This document shows, in pieces, positions 35,601 through 51,592 of a stretch of 64,000 nucleotides of DNA. The notes under the pieces are model-generated. The model was given only the letters and a program-made list of their open reading frames with translations. It was not told the origin of the DNA and searched no databases. The DNA is from Pseudofabraea citricarpa. Lineage: Eukaryota > Ascomycota > Leotiomycetes > Helotiales > Dermateaceae. Numbering within the stretch: the first letter of the stretch is position 1; each line of letters starts with the position of its first letter. The position numbers were made by a program, and so were the translations under genes. The stretch is from positions 682,001 to 746,000 of the forward strand of contig JAPWGK010000021.1 in the NCBI GenBank assembly GCA_029641185.1, in the 5' to 3' direction.

Positions 35601-38277
35601 AATAATAATTAGTTTATTATTTTCTTTAAGAATATCTTAATTAAATCTTATAATTCCTCTAAGAGATATTTCTTAATATTAACTTTTCTTTTAGCGTTTC
35701 TTTATTATTATTTTATAATATTCTTTAAAAAGATAATAAATATTATTACTTCTTTTTATCTTATCTTTCTTCTAAATCTAAGAGTATTAATATATAAGGG
35801 TTTTTATTTTAATAAGTTTACTTTTTCTTACTTAGCTTTTTATCTTATTTCTTTAGTTTTTTATATAATCTTTTCTTTTATACGTCTAAGTTTTAACTTT
35901 TTTTTATATTTATTTTTTCTTTCTTTAAAGCTTTTAAGAATCTTCTCTTTAACTAGTTATTTTAAGTCTTTAGAAATTTCTAGAGAGATTAAAAGTATAT
36001 TAGGAAGTTCTTTTATTTTACCTTTTTTTAAGATCTTAGTAATCTTAATTATTTTTTTATAGATATATAAGTTTTTTCTCTTATTTATATAAGAAGAAAT
36101 AAAACTTAGCGTTTAAATTTTTAGTAATTCTTTTAAGTCTTTTATATTAAATATAATTTTATTTTTTATTATATCTAGTAGTATATTTTATAGAAATATC
36201 TAGGTTTTCCTAAGTATAATATTATATCTTCTAAGTTTTATAACCTAAAAGAAACTTAGCGGTTCTTATTTCTAATTAACTTTAAAGCTAACTAGGATTT
36301 TATATTTAATAAAAGGTACTTATTTATTATTAAATCTAGTAAAAGATTTTAGATATTATAATTTTATTAATCTAATTTATTTAATTTAAGATATTTATTA
36401 TATAAAAGATTCGTTTATAAAATTTCTACTAAGATATCTAGTATTAATTAATATAAAAGAGAGTATTTTTATTTTTCCTATCTTATATTATAATATAAAA
36501 GGAATATTATTCTTTAATCCTAGAGATAATCTAATAATATTAATTTTTAGGGAAATCTCTTCTTTTATATCTTAAGTTATAACTTCCCTTAAAGCTTCTT
36601 ATTTTCCGACTTAGTAATCTTTTTTAAGGATTTTATTATTATAATCTTAGCTTTTTTATATAAATAATCCTTAGCTTTATATCTAGGTTCTTAATATTTA
36701 AAATAAGTTTCTTCTTTTAATAATTTCTGTTTTTCTTTTTTAGAGAGTTTTAATCTAATTAACTTAGGAATATTTATCTTAGGAATATAATCGTTTATTT
36801 TTTCTTTATTAGTAGGCTTATTTAAGGTAAAAGATCTCTTAGAAACGTTTATTATAAATCGAGCTAATTTCTTTTAAATCTTTTTATTTCCTTAAACCTT
36901 TTAATTTACTCTCTTATATCTTACGATTATACTTTTATAATTAGATTTATCTAGGAGTATAACTCTAAAGTCTTAAAGTTCTTTATTTACTTTTATATTA
37001 AGTTCGTTTAATTAAGATTATTTATCTTATCTAAGTTTTCTTATAAGTTTATTAAATTTAGTAAAAAAAATTAAGAAAAAGTTATTATTTTAGTAAAGTT
37101 TCTTAACTTCTAAGAAGGCGATTTCTCTTTTATCTAGGTTATTATAAACAAGTTTAAGTTTATATAAAATCTTATTTATAATATTAAATCTATTAAGAGA
37201 AAATTAATATAATCTAGTTTAAATATAATTAATTATATCTCTAGATATTCTACTACCTATATAGCTAATATGATTAGTTTCGCTTATAAAGTAATCTTAG
37301 TTAATCTTAAGCTTATTCTTAATCGCGTACTTCTAGTCCTTAAATTCCTTATATATTCCTAAAAAAAAAATAAGTAAATCTAGAAGCTTATTACTTTTAT
37401 ACGATTAATTTTTATCTTCTTATATATTCTTACAAATATTTAAGGTTATACTCTAATTTCTTATTAGTCGAATAATTTGTTTTTTATCCTTAAATATTTC
37501 CTAGATATATTAAATATTATAAGTATTTATACTTATTATCTTATTTAACTAGTTATTTCTATTAATTAATCTAGCGTTCTTTTATTCTAACTTTATAATC
37601 TATTATTCTCTTTCTATTAGCCTCTTATATAAGTTTCCTATAATATTATAAACTTCTTATATAAGCTAATCTTATTTTTATCGTATATACTTATATTCCT
37701 TATAAAAGTTATTAAATAATCTAAGAAAGCGCTTATATTTTTCTTATCTTATTAATATAATTTCTTTTACGCTTTTAATTTTCTAAAGCTTTTTTACGTT
37801 CTTATTCTTCTTTATTATAAGTATCGAAGGTTAAGAACGTATATATCTAAAGATAATACGTTTAATCTTTCTAGGTTATCTAATTATTCTTATAATTACT
37901 TTTATAAGTTTCTTTCTAGTCTTAATTAGTATAAAAATAAATATCTTATTATCTAATTCCTTCTTATTATCTTCCTTAATTATAAGTTAAAGGTTTATTT
38001 GTATTTCTAAGTATTAAAGGTTTCGGTTCTAGGTTTTATATTCTAGTATCTTAGATACGATTTCTATTTATTCTTTTATTATAACTAGCGAGTATCTAGC
38101 GTAATAATATATTATTATACGTATTCTAGGTTCTAGGGGTTCTAGTTTATTATATATTATCGTAACTTTTAGTAAATCTAGGTTTCTATATAATAAAATA
38201 TAAAAATTCTATAAGTTCGTACGTATTTTTATTATCCTTATTAAGATAAAAGTAAAAGGATAATACTTAGATAATAT

Positions 38278-38622
38278 TATAATATATAGAATATAAAGTA
38301 AATAAGAGATTAATATAACTAATTAATAATAAAAGATCTAAGTATAAGAAGAGAAGAAAAAAGAAAAGGAAAGAAAATATAAGAAGCTAGTTATAAGTAA
38401 TTCTTCTTATTATACTAGTATTTATTCTCTAAGTATTCTTTATTATACGTATTCTTAGGTAAATAAATATATAAGATAAGTTATATATAATTTACCTTAC
38501 TTAGTAAATTTCTAATTATATAATCCGGGTTAATAAGTTATAGTATAAGGTAAGTGAAATATATAAGAGAAGTAAGTATATAATATATATCTTAAGTAAC
38601 TTATATAAGAACCGTAATATTA
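38278..38622 (-). repeat. Gypsy-1 LTR (5' LTR in coding sense)
   Basis: 345 bp; has kept a few more C and G (for example CCGGGTTAATAAG and GAACCGTAATATTA) than the 32286 copy, so the two LTRs were mutated differently after insertion. Confidence 0.85.
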
Positions 38623-38898
38623 CCTACTAAGGGAATTACCTGTTAGTAACCTCTTAAGATAAACTAATTATAATAAAGTTATATATTAAAGTTATTATTA
38701 TATTAGTTACTTATAAAAGTTATTAAATATTAGTTACTTATAAAAGTTATTAATTATTTAATTACTTATAAGAGTTATTATAAATTATTTATATAAGAAT
38801 AATTTTATCCCTAAAATAATAAAATTATTAATAACTTAAATACTTATTCGAATATATATACTCACGTGATAATTAATACGCTCTACTAACCTTTTATA

Positions 38899-41300
38899 TA
38901 ATATAAGTAATAATACTAGTAGAAAAAGTTAAGTTTTATATTATTAATACTAATATATTCTTCTTACTTTTAATTATAAATCTAAATCGAATATAAGTAT
39001 ATTTTAATAACCTTAATAATTAATTAATCTATAGAGATATTAGTATTATAATACTAGTTATATAATACTTCGAGTATTTATTCTTATTATAAGATATAAT
39101 TCTTTAAACTTATATTATTAAATCTTTAAACGCGAACTCTTATTATTTTACTAATACTAAAATATAATAATTTTATTAACACTTTAGGTATCTTATAATA
39201 AATAAGCTATATAAGTTACTAGAATATATAAGCTATAATATTAAGAAGAAAATACTTAAATATCTTATAAAATATTATTATTATTATTAAAAATATAAGA
39301 AATTACTAGGACGATTTAAGTATATTTTTTAAGAGAATATTAAATTTAATTATATAATAATAATAGATATTATATATAATAATAATATACTTTTAGGTAA
39401 ACTAATAGCTATAAAATATCTTAATATAATATATATAATATAATATTATAAATAAAAATAAAATAAAGCTTAGAATTAATATTATATAAATAATAATTAA
39501 TAATTATATAATTATTTATTATAAATTATCTAAAAAGTAAGAGATTAACTTAAGGAAAATATAATTTTATATTAGCTAATTAATACTAATAGATTATATA
39601 AGTAATATAACTTATATAATAGCTAAGATATAATTTAAGTTATAATATACTTTTTAGTTAATTTTAATTAATCTTAAGAGTATATACTTTTATTAGTTAT
39701 AATTATACGCTACTTATATTATTAAAATATCTTATATTATTTATTACGATCTCGCGTATATTATTACTTAATTAAGCTAGCTTAGTCTACTAGATTATTA
39801 ATCTTTTAATTTACTAGAAAGTCTCGCTTATAAATTCTTATACTTTTTATTAATTTTTTTCTTTTTTTTTCTTTTTTATAATAACTCTCTTATATATATA
39901 TTAACTTAAGATTATCTTTTTATTTTATTTTTATTTTTATTTTTTTTAATCTTTTAATTTAATTATAAAAGATTTTAATTATAATAACTCTTAAGACTTT
40001 TACTAAGGTTACTTATAATATAAATATAACTTATACGCGTATTATTTAATTCTAATATTAAGAAGTTATTTATACTTTTATAAAAGTAAATTTAATCTTA
40101 TATTCTTTTATTATTATATAATTATAATTTAATTATTCTAGTATTTTAATAATATATCTACTAATAAGAATTTTATTAATAATAAGATTAATAATCTTTA
40201 GTAAAATACTCTTAAGCTTAAGTTTAAATATTATTATTCTAATATTTCTCTTATATTCTTTAATCTTAAGTTCTCTTATATTAAGAATCTTTCTTTTACT
40301 AAGAGAAATAAATAAATTAAAAAAACTTTAATTTTCTTTTTAGTATCTAATATCCTAAGTAAGAATATTCTTAATCTTAATACTTTTATTTTCTTTAATA
40401 TATTTATTATTTATATTATATAAGATAATCTTAATTAAATTATAAATAATTATATTTATAATAAGAAAGATTTAAATACTTTTATTTAGTCTTTTACTTT
40501 TATTTATTAGTCGAGTTTTTATACTTATATTATTATTATTACTAAGAAAAAATATACTTAGGAAAAAAAGAAATTTACTTATAAAAAGAAAACTAAGTAA
40601 AAATACGCTTATACTACTAAGATTATCTATTATATATAAAAGGCTTATAATAAAAAGCTTACTTATAAGTAAATAATATATAAGTAATATAAGTATTATA
40701 AGAAGACTTTTAATATTATTAAGGTTATTATTCTTAAGGTCTAAAAAATTAATATTAAAGTAAATTTTACTTATAATACTCTTATTTATTACTAGAAAAA
40801 AAATACTTATAAGCGTTTTTACCTTAGTTATTTAAAGAGCGTCTTAGATAATTCTTTTAATAATATTTATTATAATAATAAGAATTCTAGTATTTATTAT
40901 TAGAGATATTCTTTTAAATACTTTTATTAAGAAATTCTTTCTTTTATTTAGTTTTTTATTACTTTTTTTCTTATAAGAATAAATTACTAATACTTAGGAT
41001 TCTAGTAAGCTAAAAGCTTAGGATTATACTAAAAAGACGATTATAAATATAAGTCTTATATTTCTTTTATACTTAGTAATATATTAATATTACTTATAAT
41101 AATTAATTTAATTTTATTATATTATTTATATTATTCTAAAATTAATTAAAATTAAACCTAAGCTTAAGATATCTTTTATTATTATTAGTTCTCTTATATT
41201 AGAGAAATATATTAAGTTAAAGAAATTTCTTAGTAAGATTATTAACTTAATAGTTAATTAAAGCTAAAAAAAACTTTAAAAATAAACTAAAAGCTTAATA
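38899..41300. repeat. RIP-mutated AT-rich sequence, element not identified
   Basis: CA and TG nearly absent. Plus-strand reading around 40500-40760 is lysine-rich between stops, but I find no reverse transcriptase, integrase or transposase motif. It lies between the split LTR and the older copia remnant. Confidence 0.45.
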
Positions 41301-44131
41301 ATTAGAGATATTACTTAGGAATATTTCTTATCTTATATTAATAAAATAAGTTTATTATAAATACTCTTATATAAATAAAATATTATAATATAAATATATA
41401 AAAATATAAATAAAATAATATAAAATAAGTATAAATTTTATTAATATTTCTTAATTAAGCTTTTTAATTTTATCTCTTATATTTTAAAAGTTTAATAAAA
41501 TATAAAAAGCTTTAAACTTATATTATAAGAGATTCTTAGTTAAACTATTAGCTAATATATCCTTAGTTAAAATATAAGTTATATTAAAAATATCTTTATT
41601 ATACTTTTAATATAATTATATATTTTAGATATTTATATAATATAACTTAGTTATTATTCTTATATTTTCTCTTATAATTAGTTTAATCGTTTATTAGTTA
41701 TTATATAAAATTATCTAGGTATTATTAATATTAAATTTAAGATTATAAAAGAACTTTTAAAGAATTATAATTTTCTTAGTTATAAGCTTTATATCTTTTA
41801 TTTTAGCTTTAATAATTAAGATTAATATTATTATTTAATAAATAGCTTATTATATAATAAGCCTATTAAATAAGAAAATAATATATTTATATAAAAAATA
41901 TTACATTTTAGTATTATTAGTAAAAGACGCGTCTAATATAATTAATAATTAGATCTTACTTAGCTTATAGTTATACTTAATTATAAGAAAATATATATTA
42001 AATAAATATTTAATTATTTAATTAATTATAATTAAATACTTAAAGCTTAGGTTTTAGAAGAAATTAAAAAACTATAAGATAATAAAAGTAATATTTATAC
42101 GTATAATAATAATAATATATAATATAAATCTTATTTTCTCTTAGTATTCTTTAATTTAAGCTAATAAGGTTTTTTTTATATATTTTACGAATTTTATTAT
42201 TAGTAAAAGTATACTTAGATACTTTTTATTTATAAGCTTAAATTTTCGTATAATCTTCTTAATATAAATATTATATATTATTTAAATCTTCTTACGCTTT
42301 TTATCTTTAATTATTCTAATACCTAGGAATTATTAGATTTTATTAAATATATATAAATTATATACTAAGTTTAAATCTTTAATAATCTCTTAAACGTATT
42401 TTTTATTATTTTTATAAAATAAAACTTAGATATTATTTATATAAAATATAATAAAAATCTTTTATTATTTATTAAAGAAAATATACGGATTCTTTTTATA
42501 TAAGATAAAACCTAAGTTTTTTAAGATAATAAAAAAATATATAAACTAAAATACTAGAGAATCTCTTAAGTTATATAATACTCGATCGATTTTTATACTT
42601 TTACTAGGGATTTTAAATTTTTCTAGGAAATAATAAATTATAAATATATTACTTATATTTCTTTTTATATTAATAAATATATTTATAATATTAAATTATT
42701 TAACCTTAAGATTAAATTAAATAACTAAAGCTATTATAATATAAAAAAATCTAACTACTAATATAATTATATATATTAAAATAATCGTTTTATTATCTTA
42801 GAGATTATCTTAGATAATAATTTTTACTTAATATCTAATAAGAAATCCTAATAAGTTTAGCTTATAACTAAATATTTATTTTAATAAGATTAAAATACTC
42901 TTAGCTTCTAATATTTAGATTATTCTTTAATAATCTTTTATTTTAAGGTTTTTAAGCTCGAGTTTTACTTTTACTTAGAATTATATTCTAAGAGAATAAT
43001 TTTTAAGATTATTTTATTTCTTTAATATTAATAAAAGTTTATTTATTCTAATATACGAAGTTATACTTAAGTAACTTACTTAGTATATTTATTAGCTCTT
43101 AAGACTTTAGTTTATATTACTACTATAATTATAATATATATTATTTAATAATAAATATTTTTCTTAGCTTTTAATAAATTAAGCTAAAATATATTAAAAA
43201 AGTCTTTAAGTATATTAATATCTTAATATTTTATTTTATTTATTATTTTTTTAAGTTTTTTACTAGTATTTATATTTCTTATAAATATAATAAAAACTTT
43301 TTTTTAGTTTTATTCTAGAGATATTATTATTACTTTTATTTTTATCTTAAAGTTATTTATTTAATCTTATAATAAAATTATAACTTTTCTTTTATATTTT
43401 TTCCTAGGTTTCTTTATAATAAGCTTAGTTAAGTTATTAAATTTTATTAAGTATTTTATTACTTATAATAAACTTTATATATTAGATAATAACTTTAGTC
43501 GAGTTATTTTCTTTTATTTTTAACTTATTACTTAGTTTACTAATAATAATTATTAGATAATTACTTAGGAGTATATTTCTTATATTAGTCTTATATTTAT
43601 ATTATTATTAGTATTATAATTAATTATATTTTTATTTTTATCTTAAATATATAAATCTTTACTTATTATTACTAATATACTTTTAATAAAAGAAATATTT
43701 CTTAGAGATAAAAGATTAATCTTTAGCTTTAGAATATTTTTCTATTATTTTATTATCTAGATTAATATAAATAATTTTTTAAAAGATAATCTTAGTATTT
43801 TTATAATCTTAGAATTTAAATCTAAGATTTCGGATATTTTTTTATTTCTTAAAATAATTAGATTTATATTTATTAGTTTTACTAGTATTTTATTTTACTT
43901 ATTAACTAAGTTTTTATTACTTAGGTTTATTATATTTTTAAAGATTAATCTAATATCTTAGATCTTATTATCTTTTATCTTAATTATTTTAGTAATATTT
44001 TAAATAATATTAAATAATTAATTTTTCGCTTACTTTTAAGTTAAAATATATAAAATATTCTTATTAAATATAATATTCCTAGTAATAATTACTTAGTTAA
44101 GTATTAGAACTTATATTTAATAAATATTAGA

Positions 44132-44328
44132 TATTATAGAATCTAGGATTAAGTAATTTATTATATAAGGGATTAAGATAACTAAGATAATCTACTTAGT
44201 AATAAGTATTATTCTTATATAAATATACTTTTTCCTATAATCTTTTACTTCTTCTAATTAAATAATATAAATTATATCTTTTATACTTTCTTAATTACTT
44301 AAATTATCTCTACTTTTACTACGTAATA
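44132..44328 (+). repeat. Copia-B 5' LTR
   Basis: 197 bp; TG..CA ends now TA..TA; followed directly by the primer-binding-site remnant. Confidence 0.88.
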
Positions 44329-46447
44329 ATTATAAGCCTAGCTTATAATTAAAACTTCCTAAAATTATATTTAAATCGTAAGAAAGCTAAAAAATAATTA
44401 TTCTTAAGTTTAGAATTTATTATTATTATTATAATCTCTAAAATAAATTAATAAAAAGCTAAAAAGATCTTTTTAAAAGATTATAACTTATAACCTAACT
44501 AATTCCTTTAATTTTATTATTAAGCTTATATAAGATATATCTAGAAGCTTATAAACTTAAATATTATAAACGTAAAAAGTATAAATATTAATCCTCTTAT
44601 ATAAGTATTAACTATTAATAAATTTATTAATAAAAGAATAATACTTAATTAATAATTATACTTAGATTAAGTAATAATTAATAAACTTTCTAGACTAAAA
44701 CTTAGCTTATTATAAGATATTATAATTATATATAATAATATATAATATAAGCTTAATACTTAGCTAAGGATTTATATTATAAAGTAAGTAAGCTAATTAT
44801 ATAATATAACCGAATATTATACTCTTAAATAATAAATTAAATAAATAATTTCTCTTTTAATCTTAATTTTAATTAATATAATAATTAAAGAAAAAGAAGA
44901 CCTAAGCTTATAAATAATTATTCGATTATTAAAATTATAACTTATATTTACTAATAATAATATACTAATTATTATCTACTAAGAATATAATATTATACTT
45001 AAATAAATAAAAAAAGATAATATAAATCTTATATAATAATATTAGAAATAACTTAGAGTATTCTAATAAGCTTAGGTATATAATATACTAGAGGTATAAG
45101 ACTTACTTATAACTAAGAAGTTTCTTATAATAATATTTATAAAAATAATTCTAGAATAAAGAAAACTCTAATTAATAAAATATATTAGAATAAATAAGCT
45201 TAAACTCTTAGGTAAAATACTTAAGTAATATAAAAATTAATTTTTTACTTTAGTATATAAAAATTTAATCTAATTTATAACTAAGAAAATAATAATTTTT
45301 ATTATTCTTAAGGAAAAATTAGATAATACTAGAAACTAATATATTAGCTTAATTTAATAAAAGTAAAAATAATCTTATTTTTACTAAGATAAAAGAGATA
45401 AAAAATATTTCTAGAAACCTTTAATATATTTATTTCTTAAGTATATTTTTATAAGAAGCTTAAGAAAAAATCTTAGAAATTTTTTTTCTAAAGAAAAATA
45501 TTATACGATCTAAGATTATTTATAAAATAAAAACTAAGGTTTAATATATAATAAGTTTACTAAGAAAGATTAAAAGACCTTAAATTTTAGAGATTTATTC
45601 TAAAAAAAAAAAAATCTTTTAGAAGTTTTATTAATAAATACCTAGAGCTTATAAATATAATAATCTTAGACCTAAAGCTTATAATCTAATAACTAAGTAT
45701 AAGTATTTATATAATTATAAATTTTTTAAGTTACTTATTATCTAATAATATATTTATTAATAATTATAAAGTTATTTACTTAGTAAATAATAAAAAACTT
45801 TTAGTTTTAAGCTTATTAGTTAAAATAAACCTAGATAATATAATAAATATAAGAATTTCGCGTTTATTAATTTTATTTTATAATATTAGGATTATAAAAA
45901 ATATATTAAATAAAATAAATAAAAAAGAAATAATAAATTTAATATTTTATAATATTAAAATAATTAAAAGATTTAATATTAATATAATATTAAAGACTTT
46001 TCTTAAAAAGATTAAAATCTAATACTAAGGATTTAATAACTTATTAAGATATAAGAATAAGAAAAAAAATATATATATTAAGAAATTAAAACCTTTATTT
46101 AATATTATATTCTTAGAATATAAGTTATTTTCTTTTTACTTAAAATTTCTTATAAATATTTCTTTAAGTATTACTAAGATTCTTATATTTCTTATAATTA
46201 AATAAAAAATAAAACTAAAGCTTAAAAACTAAAAGAGATTCTTATATCTAAGGTTAAATTCTAAATAACTTTAATATAATAAAATAAGATATCTTAGTCT
46301 AATAGCTTTAAATATATTTATTAGATTAATTTATAATATAAAAATAAATAAGATAAAACAAGCGAAATATAAGTATTATTTTATAGCTTATATTAACTAA
46401 AAAATATTAAAGTAATTACTAGAGAGGAAATTACTTTAATCTTTCTA

Positions 46448-47014
46448 TGTAAAAGGTTAGCAGAGCGTATTAATTATCACGTGAGTATATATATTCGAAT
46501 AAGTGATTAAGTTACCGATAATTTTATTATTTGAGGGATAAAGCTATTCTTATATAAATAATTTATAATAACCCTTATAGGTAATTAAATAATTAATAAC
46601 CTTTATAGGTAACTAATATAATAATAACCTTAATATATAACTCTATTATAGTTAGTTTACCTTAAGAGGTTACTAACAGGTAATTACCTTAATAGGTAAA
46701 CCTTAAATATATCTTAATAGCTATTTTCTATATATGATATAGTTTGATATATTTATAACTTAAATTTGAATAATTGATTCGATTAAATTATAACTAAGTA
46801 AATAGTAGTAATTTCCTAAAAAGGAAATTTATTATAAGTGAATTATATAAAACTTGATATATACTAAAAATTATTATATATTATATATATAATATATTTT
46901 CATATTTCACTTAAATTTATAAGTTATATTTAATACTTATTAAAATATATAATATATAAAAGTATTATATAACTTTGTTACGTTTTTAGTTATAATTATA
47001 TCTTATATTTAATA
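46448..47014 (-). repeat. Copia-A LTR (3' LTR in coding sense)
   Basis: 567 bp; starts TGTAAAAGG, ends TTTAATA. Differs from its partner at, for example, GCAGAGCG versus GCGGAGCG, TTTTCATAT versus TTTTTATAT, and AATTATATC versus AACCATATC. Confidence 0.92.
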
Positions 47015-48864
47015 TTCCCTCGTAATCGATATTTGATATTTTATTATTTTTACTATTTATTATTTTTGTTTTTTGTTTCTTATTATTATTATTTCTATTC
47101 TTTATTTATATAATAATAATATTAATATCGATTATAGGTAGTAACGTATTTATATACAGAGTATTTATATATATCTTAATTTCTAAATATATACGCTTAT
47201 ATACAGAGTATTTATACGTATTATTTAGCCTAATTATATAGTATTTATTTTAAATTTAGCTGTGTTATAAATTTCTTATGTTTAATATTATTTAATCCTT
47301 TTATAAATCCATCTGCTCTTTAATCATTTATATTTATATATACTAGTTTTAGTATATTATTATTTAACGTTTCTCTTATAAAGTGATACGTTATATTAAT
47401 ATATTTAGTTCTTTTATAGAATTTAGGATTTTCAGCTAATACTATTGCTAATTAGCTATCAGTTAATAATATTAGTTTATTTATTTATATTTTTAATTTT
47501 AATTATTCTCTTATATATTTAACTATATTTGTTAAATATATTAATTCTCTTATAGCTTCTTTAGTAGCTATATATTCAGATTTATATAATAAAATTGAAA
47601 CTAATTTTTGTAATATATTATTCTAACTTATTATATTATTATTTCCTAATAAAAATAAATAACTACTAGTACTTTTTCTAGTTATAATATTACTACCCTA
47701 ATTAGCGTCTGTAAATCCTATTATTTCTGGATTTATTATTTTATTATATAATAGACCTAATTTATTATTTTTATTATTATAGTTATTATTTAAATATTTC
47801 TATATTCTTTCTAATACTTTAAAATATATTTTATTAGGATTAGATATATATCTAGTATATTTATTTATAGCAAATATTATATCGGGTCTAGTTTTATTAC
47901 TTAAATATAATATTAAACCAACTTCCTTTTAATATTATTTAATATATTCAGGTGATACTTGTTCTTTTGATTTTTCTAATTATATTCCTAAATTAACTGG
48001 TATTAATACAGGTGTTAAATTTTGTTTATTAAATCGTTCTAATATTTTATTTAAATATTTATTTTGATATATATATATAGTTTTATTTATATAATCTGTT
48101 TCGATTTTTATTCCTAGGAATTATTTTACTAAACTAATATATTCTAATTTAGTTGTATATGTTTTTATTATTATATCTATAATATTTTTAATATTATTTT
48201 TATTTGGGCTAGTAAAAATTAAATCATCCACGTGATATATAATTATAATTAATAATTTACTATGTAAAAATATAGCTTTATTATATAATAATATTTTAAA
48301 TCCTAGTTTTACTAGTATATCAACTAGATATTTATAGAATAATCTTAGTAATTGTTTTAAACTATATAATACCTTATTTAATTGATATACTTTATATTTA
48401 TCTTTTTTAAATCCTATTAGTTAAATAGTATATATTTCTTTATCTATTTTTGCATATACGAATACGTTTTTAATATCATATTAGTATAATTTCTAATTAT
48501 TTTCAATAGCTATAATAAATATAATTCTATATAATTCAGGCCTATATATAATTAAAAAGGTTTCTAAATAATTAATACCTAATATTTAACTATATCCTTT
48601 TAAAACCTATCTGGCTTTATATTTATTATTATCTTTTATTCTATATATTTATCGACCTTTAATAATTTCCCTATTAGGTGGTTTATTTACTAAAGTCTAT
48701 ATATTTTGTATATTTAATTCTTAAATTTTATTATTTATAGCTTTTAGCTAATTATTTTTATTTTTATACTTAATTGCCTCTTTATAATTATAAGGTTTAT
48801 TATTTATATTAATAAATAAAGCTAATTTATTAATATTATCTGAATAATAGTCAGATATATTATA

Positions 48865-49106
<242 letters not shown>

Positions 49107-51592
49107 CGATATTATTATCTTTATTAATATTATTATTAGTTTTATTAATATTAATATTATTATTATTAAGTTTGATATATATTTCTTTATTATATATATC
49201 ACTTGTTTTATTTGTTATAAATTGTCCTTCGAATATTTTAATATCTCTAGTTATAATTAGTTTATTAAGATTAAAATCCTATACTTTATATATATTATTA
49301 TTAAATCCAATTAATATACCTTTATTTGCTCTAGGTGATAATTTTGTAATTTTATTACCTCTTGTTTTATAATAATATATAGATCCAAATGTTTTTATAT
49401 TTGTAATATTTAGTTTTATATTATATTTAACTTTATAAGGTGTTTTAAAATTTAATTTATTATATAGAGTTCTATTATATATATATATATAACTATATAA
49501 GTTACTTCTCCCTATAAATAATTAGGTAAATTAGAATTAAATAATAAATATCTTAATTTATTTAATATAGTTCTATTTATTCTTTCTGTAAAACTATTAG
49601 GTTTATATATATAAGAAGGTAATAATTGGTGAATTAAACTATAGTTTATTATATAATTATTAAATTCTTTATTTATAAATTTATTACTATTATTGGTAGC
49701 TAATATTCTTATTCTTTTATTATTTATATTATTTTCCTCTCTATTTTTAAATTATTTAAAAGCCTTAAATGCTTCGTATTTATTACGTAATAGTATAATT
49801 TCTAACTATCTTAACTTTTTATTAAGGAATAATATATAATATTTATATTTATTATACGTAATTAGATTTATAGGTCTATATAAATTACTTAATATTTTTT
49901 TAAGTAAATTAAATTCTCTATTACTTAGTTCCTTATTTTTACGTGTTATAAATTTTCCTTGTAAATAAACTTTACAATTAAGTGGTTTATTATTTACTAA
50001 GTATTCGTAACTAATAGTATTTTTTATTATATTATTTAATATATTATTACTTGGATATCCAAATCTTTTATATAATAATAATTTACTAATATTACTTGTG
50101 TTTATATTTAGTAGTTAAATATTATTATTATATATAATATTATTAGTTGATATATATAAAGTATATAAGTTATTTATTTTATAACTAATAGTTATTATTT
50201 CATATGTTTTATTATTTTTAATAATTATATCTTTATTAGTAAATATATTATAGTAATCTTTTAATTATATTTAACTAATTAAATTAATACCTATTTCTAG
50301 CATATATAAATAGTCTTTTAATATAAATCTTTTATTAGTATCTTTAAAAGTAATATATATATATTACCTATTCCTAATACTTTTATTTGTTTTGCTTTTC
50401 CCTAATTCACTAATTTATTATAGTTATTTAATTTATAAAAAATATTTTTATTACTAATTATATGCTATGTTACTCCTATATCTAGTATAAAACGATTTAT
50501 ATATTCTATATTATAATCAGTTATATTATTATTTAAGTGAATTATAATAAATACCTGTGTTTTAATATTCAGATTTTCGTAATCTATATCCAAATCTATT
50601 ATAGTATTATCCTTAATTAAATTAGGATTTATTTTACTATATAGTATATTAATATTTTCTTCTCTTTTTTTAAGGTTTGATTTTTCGTGATTTGATTGGT
50701 TCGAATTTTCCTCCGAATTCGATTTTTCAGGTAAATCCTTAGGTTTCCAAAATTTTAGTGCTTTTTTAGGAAATAAATAAAAATAATCCTTAGTAAAATA
50801 TATATTTTATTTATAATATTTATAATATTTGCCTTTTATGATTTTATATGGTTTCTTTCCTTTATAGGGTTTTATAGTATTATTATTTGTATATAATACT
50901 TTAGTATTATTATCCTTTAATTCCTAACGTTTTAATTCGTTAAGTAAATAAGAAAATAAATCTTCTATTTTATATAACTTACTATTACCACGTAATAATT
51001 AGGTAATATATGATACGAATCCGTTATAATTATCTGTAAGATTATTTAAAACCTATGTAATAACCATTTGTTTTAGTAATTCTATTTTCTTAGATTTTAA
51101 TTAGTCGGTTAATTATTTGACTTTATTTAAATATTCCTCTATAGAAGAATATTTAATTAATATAATATTAAAGAATTCCTTATATATAAGGAATTCAGAT
51201 GAAAAATCACGTGGACTATATAGGTTCTTTAAAGAATCCTATATTTCCTTAGTATTACTAAGGTTTTGAATTTATAATAAAGGTCTATCTTTAACTAATA
51301 GAATAATATTAGTAATAGCTTTATTATTAATATTATTATCGATATTAATATCCTTAATAGTATCTTTTAATCCTTCTTTAAGAAGATATACTTTTATTCG
51401 TATTACCTATATTTTGTAATTTATTATTCCTTTTAGTTTAGGAATAGTAATCTTTTCTACCGATATTTTGATTAGTCGATATCGAATATATATAGTATAT
51501 ATATATTGGTTGTTGATTGAATGAATTTTGGTTAATCGATCTCGAATATATATAATATATATTAAGTGAGGTATAATTGATTTATAAGCGCC

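Larger units (their letters stand above)
32286..38622 (-). mobile_element. Gypsy-1: complete but RIP-inactivated Ty3/gypsy LTR retrotransposon
   Basis: Paired 345-bp LTRs at 32286-32630 and 38278-38622 start TATAATATATA and end AATATTA; TG..CA ends have become TA..TA. Flanks CCTAT (32281-32285) and CCTAC (38623-38627) fit a 5-bp target duplication with one transition. Coding is on the minus strand: a purine tract (GAAAAAAGG in complement, 32631-32639) touches the low-coordinate LTR, and the reverse transcriptase core is at about 35060-35130, where the complement reads F-N--L-EY-NNF-L-YINNIYIYINKTR, the decayed form of YIDDILIYTNGTR. The four YIDD codons are 35084-35095, both Asp codons mutated to Asn codons as expected of RIP. 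Gag would lie toward 38 kb, and integrase toward 33 kb. Stops occur every few codons. It is inserted in the Copia-A-type LTR. Confidence 0.85.
31820..38898 (+). repeat. Reverse-oriented Copia-A-type LTR, split by Gypsy-1
   Basis: The two parts, 31820-32285 and 38628-38898, are together the reverse complement of the 567-bp LTR of Copia-A. The left part begins with the complement of the LTR end (TATTAAATATAAGATATAATT...) and ends ATTTAAGGTTTACC; the right part carries on with TAACAGGTAATT-type sequence in complement (TGTTAGTAACC...) and ends AACCTTTTATA. Gypsy-1 lies exactly between them. No copia primer-binding site follows 38898, so it may be a solo LTR. The left part is about 145 bases longer than the Copia-A LTR. 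Confidence 0.8.
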
